Source: JANQLU01 sp964434955
GTDB taxonomy: Bacteria > Planctomycetota > Planctomycetia > Pirellulales > Pirellulaceae
Direction: 5' to 3'
Assembly (NCBI GenBank): GCA_964434955.1
Contig: CAYSXI010000204.1
Location: 1-9,243, forward strand
DNA: 9,243 nucleotides
Both the position numbers and the translations under genes were made by a program. Numbering within the stretch: position 1 is the first letter of the stretch; the number at the start of each line of letters is the position of its first letter. The notes under the pieces were generated by a model. That model was given only the letters and a program-made list of their open reading frames with translations. It searched no databases and had not been told where the DNA came from. Of this stretch, positions 7,002-9,243 are shown piece after piece.

Positions 7002-8135
7002 ATGGCCGTGGCAAACCAAGTCGAAGAATACGCGGTCCATGAACCGGAGGCGATTCTCACGCCCGGGCTACTCATTTTCCGTGAGCCTTTGGCTCACAAT
7101 CTTCAGGAGATGGTCCGTATCGCTGGAGATCCAGGGCGTTTACGACCGCATTGCAAGACGCATAAGACCCGCGAAATCGTCCAGATGCAGATGGAACTTG
7201 GGATCACGAAACACAAATGTGCGACGCTTCGTGAAGCCGAAATGCTGGCGGAGTTGGAGGTTGAAGATATTCTTCTCGCGTATCAATTGGTTGGTCCCAA
7301 TCCAAGACGATTGTGTCAATTGATAGAGCGATTTCCTCAAAGCAGGTTCGCGTGTTTGGTGGACGACCCGACGGCTTTGCGACATATCTCGGGAGAGGCA
7401 ACCCAGGCCAATGTCGAAGTGGGCGTTTTTATGGACATTGACAGCGGGATGCATCGAACCGGCATTCAGACGGATGAAGACGCGATTCATCTTTACGAAA
7501 TGATTAGCACCTCCGCCGGAATCCAGTGTCGCGGCATGCATTGGTACGACGGTCATCATCGACAGAGTGATTACCAGGAAAGACAACGCGCCGTCGAGGC
7601 TTCCTGGTCTCCCTTTGTCAAGCTACGGAATCAAATCATGATGTCGGGTTTTGATGTTCCGGCGATCGTTGCGGCGGGGACCGGATCGTTTTCAATTCTG
7701 GCGGAAATGGGTGAACCGAACCTGGAATTGAGCCCTGGAACGACGACCTATTTTGATATCGGTTACCAAAAGACGTTTCCGGATTTGAACTTGAAGCCGG
7801 CGCTCGGCATACTGACCCGCGTCGTAAGCAAAAGGCGCCACGGTTTTCTGACTTTGGATTGCGGCCACAAGTCCTGTGCGGCCGATCCGCCAGCCGGGGC
7901 AAGGTTGTCATTTCCTGCCATTCCCGATGCCGTCGAAAGCAAGCATACGGAAGAGCATCTCGTGATTGAAACGAAACACGCGGAGCAATTCGCCCTCGGT
8001 GACGCGATGGTTGCACTTCCCATTCACGCTTGCCCAACTTCCGCGGTTCATGATTTCGCCACGGTCATTGAAAATGGCAAGGCGGTTGAACGATGGGAGA
8101 TTGCTTCACGCGGAAGAGCGATGCATGGTGAGTGA
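7002..8135 (+). CDS. PLP-dependent D-serine dehydratase / D-threonine aldolase family enzyme
   Basis: A 377-residue fold-type III PLP enzyme: an alanine racemase-like barrel followed by a D-serine-dehydratase-type C-terminal domain. Relatives split D-threonine into glycine and acetaldehyde, or turn D-serine into pyruvate and ammonia, using PLP and a divalent metal. The PLP lysine is K52 in RPHCKTHKT (48-56), the family form of the Schiff-base motif. MDIDSGMHRTG (144-154) and AAGTGSFS (224-231, phosphate binding) follow. The metal site is PIHACPT, with H342 and C344; from memory of the family, His-x-Cys is the arrangement in eukaryotic D-serine dehydratases, while characterised D-threonine aldolases have His-x-Asp. 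That leans towards D-serine-type chemistry but does not settle it. ATG at 7002 is chosen for its ribosome site at 6988-6995; an upstream GTG at 6981 would add seven residues. It ends 21 bases from the convergent SMP-30-like gene. Confidence 0.88.
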   Translation: MAVANQVEEYAVHEPEAILTPGLLIFREPLAHNLQEMVRIAGDPGRLRPHCKTHKTREIVQMQMELGITKHKCATLREAEMLAELEVEDILLAYQLVGPNPRRLCQLIERFPQSRFACLVDDPTALRHISGEATQANVEVGVFMDIDSGMHRTGIQTDEDAIHLYEMISTSAGIQCRGMHWYDGHHRQSDYQERQRAVEASWSPFVKLRNQIMMSGFDVPAIVAAGTGSFSILAEMGEPNLELSPGTTTYFDIGYQKTFPDLNLKPALGILTRVVSKRRHGFLTLDCGHKSCAADPPAGARLSFPAIPDAVESKHTEEHLVIETKHAEQFALGDAMVALPIHACPTSAVHDFATVIENGKAVERWEIASRGRAMHGE

Positions 8136-8156
8136 GCCAGTGGTGAAGTTTGACCG

Positions 8157-9035
8157 TTAACGGCCTTCAAGTTCCAGATAGAACAACCTTCCAACCATCG
8201 CTGCTCGGCCATACCCTGTAATGGCGATCGAATGATCGTCTACAAAACAAAGATTTGACGGCTTTGACCAAAAGCAATGAAGGTCGCAAACCGTATCCGG
8301 AATCGGGCGTTTTTTTCCATCATCAAGGTTGACTCGAAGAACCTTGGTGCCGGAGGTGAAATATAGCCTGTCGTCTGGCCCAACCTTCATGCCATCCAGC
8401 GGTTGCGGTAGACCACAGGCTAAGATTCGATGGTTTTCAACCTTGCCCGGACCGAGAATTTCGAACATGTGTATCCTGCCTTTTTTTGATTCGGATACGT
8501 AAAGGTAATCGGGGTTTCCATTTTCACCTCGGCGGATGGCGATCCCATTGGGGCGTTTCAATCGAAAACAACATTTGGCTGAATGGGCATTCAATTGCAG
8601 CGAATAGACACACTCTCTTTTGCCCCAGGGATTGGGGATCTTTGGGTCCGTAAAGAAAAGCTGCTCAAACTTGCTGTCCCAAACCAGATCGTTTGGACTA
8701 TTGAATCTGTGTTTATCACAAGAGATATCTGAAAGCGTTTCAGTCTTCTCGTCGTCCAAATTTACTTTGACGATTGCGGGCGAATTCGACATGCGGCAAC
8801 CGTTGAGTTGGCCGGATTCGTCCAATGTCAAACCGTTTATTTTCTGACCCTCAAAGACTTCTTTTGGCTGTGCCTTTCGTGACCGGTTTTTGAGTGCGCT
8901 AAGCTCCAGCTGATAGATTTTTTTGGCCAATGGGTCGGTGAATAGCAAATTCTGTCCGCAAACCACGGGGCCTTCGAAAAGATTTGAGAAGATTCCAAAG
9001 TCTTTTTGTTGCCAAACTAGGGCCGGTTTCTTCAT
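8157..9035 (-). CDS. SMP-30/gluconolactonase/regucalcin-like beta-propeller protein
   Basis: A 292-residue six-bladed beta-propeller of the SGL family, whose members hydrolyse sugar lactones with a bound divalent metal. The metal ligands known from regucalcin (Glu, Asn, Asp) have clear counterparts: E21 in LFEGPVV, N163 in KRPNGIAI and D214 in QPLDGMKVGPDDRLYF. The block NSPNDLVWD...LFFTDP (112-131) is the usual substrate-side strand pair. There is no signal peptide, so it is likely cytosolic, and length is normal for the family. The start is ATG at 9035, with only a weak AAGAG upstream. The gene starts 45 bases after the stop of an incoming gene on the same strand, so the two may be one operon, and it converges on the PLP enzyme gene. 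The protein contains several scattered cysteines (for example C80, C106, C142, C155, C156), of unknown meaning. The lactone substrate cannot be inferred. Confidence 0.88.
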   Translation of the reverse strand: MKKPALVWQQKDFGIFSNLFEGPVVCGQNLLFTDPLAKKIYQLELSALKNRSRKAQPKEVFEGQKINGLTLDESGQLNGCRMSNSPAIVKVNLDDEKTETLSDISCDKHRFNSPNDLVWDSKFEQLFFTDPKIPNPWGKRECVYSLQLNAHSAKCCFRLKRPNGIAIRRGENGNPDYLYVSESKKGRIHMFEILGPGKVENHRILACGLPQPLDGMKVGPDDRLYFTSGTKVLRVNLDDGKKRPIPDTVCDLHCFWSKPSNLCFVDDHSIAITGYGRAAMVGRLFYLELEGR

Positions 9036-9080
9036 GGAAATAGACTCTTGTTTTAGTTTTTGTTTATTTGTTCAACTGGA
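9036..9080 (-). other. Short AT-rich gap between two minus-strand genes
   Basis: Forty-five bases between the incoming gene's stop and the SMP-30-like start codon. The sequence is T-rich on the plus strand (TTTTAGTTTTTGTTTATTTG), hence A-rich in the transcript. No hairpin is visible, so there is no evidence for a terminator, and read-through from the upstream gene is plausible. Confidence 0.35.
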
Positions 9081-9243
9081 CTAATGGCTTTCGATCCAAT
9101 CGATGTAACGGTCGCGGTTCTTCCAGAATTCCGCCACCGTGACAGGTGCCCAGTGATTGACGCGTTCGATATTGGGCGGGCTGTGCGCGGCCGAGTAAAT
9201 ATTGGGAAACTTTTTGCGAATGAATCGCATCGCGTCTCGGTTT
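9081..9243 (-). CDS. C-terminal end of an unrecognised protein
   Basis: The minus strand is open from the right edge to a TAG at 9083-9081, giving 53 codons of a C-terminus that includes RFIRKKFPNIYSAAHSPP, then NIERVNHWAPVTVAEFW and a final NRDRYIDWIESH. The stretch is rich in aromatic residues and ends in a probable amphipathic helix, like the closing helix of a globular enzyme. I do not recognise the family from this fragment. It lies 45 bases upstream of, and on the same strand as, the SMP-30-like gene, so a related sugar-metabolism role is possible but unproven. Confidence 0.55.
   Translation of the reverse strand, partial: NRDAMRFIRKKFPNIYSAAHSPPNIERVNHWAPVTVAEFWKNRDRYIDWIESH

Noticed and set aside
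8154..8163. Palindrome CCGTTAACGG at the convergent gene ends
   Set aside because: It has no loop, is short, overlaps the stop codon of the SMP-30-like gene, and has no T-tract, so it is not supported as a terminator.
1..9243. Defence system, mobile element, CRISPR array or RNA gene
   Set aside because: Reading across the window shows no direct repeat array, transposase, integrase, nuclease/helicase cluster or cloverleaf sequence; nearly all of it is explained by metabolic and housekeeping genes.

Overview
The window looks like ordinary chromosomal sequence from a free-living bacterium of moderate GC content, most likely a planctomycete of the Pirellulaceae type. That placement is an inference from protein character: a sugar-phosphate isomerase/epimerase starting with an RLESL...LRKA pattern, a DUF1572-type DinB protein, a D-serine dehydratase/D-threonine aldolase-like enzyme next to an SMP-30-type protein, and short loosely packed transcription units. 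No tRNA, rRNA, CRISPR array, transposase, integrase or phage gene is visible.

Layout. A TIM-barrel epimerase gene leaves the window leftwards (1-121, minus, only its first 40 codons). Divergent from it, on the plus strand, are a Nif3/YbgI-like metal-centre protein (234-1022), a family 2 glycosyltransferase (1158-1895) and, 10 bases later, a 524-residue protein (1906-3480) that I read as a very distant relative of the bacillithiol enzyme BshC. A sigma70-like promoter candidate (1068-1095) lies just ahead of the glycosyltransferase, so the last two genes probably form their own operon.

Convergent to this, with a 28-base tail-to-tail overlap, is a minus-strand run transcribed in the order metG (methionyl-tRNA synthetase, 6923-4869), a DUF1572/DinB-like protein (4787-4260) and an alpha/beta hydrolase (4250-3453). 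A perfect 11-bp inverted repeat sits between metG and the DinB gene. Divergent from metG is a PLP-dependent fold-type III enzyme of the D-serine dehydratase/D-threonine aldolase family (7002-8135, plus). It converges on a regucalcin/gluconolactonase-like protein (9035-8157, minus). Upstream of that, the last 53 codons of an unrecognised gene enter from the right edge (9243-9081, minus).

How the genes fit together. MetG is housekeeping. The most interesting unit is the glycosyltransferase plus BshC-like pair: bacillithiol is made by a glycosyltransferase (BshA, a GT4 enzyme), a deacetylase (BshB) and a cysteine-adding enzyme (BshC). A different glycosyltransferase family next to a BshC-like protein could belong to an undescribed sugar- or thiol-conjugate pathway. 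This is a hypothesis from motif pattern and adjacency only. The other genes appear to be unrelated metabolic or hypothetical functions.
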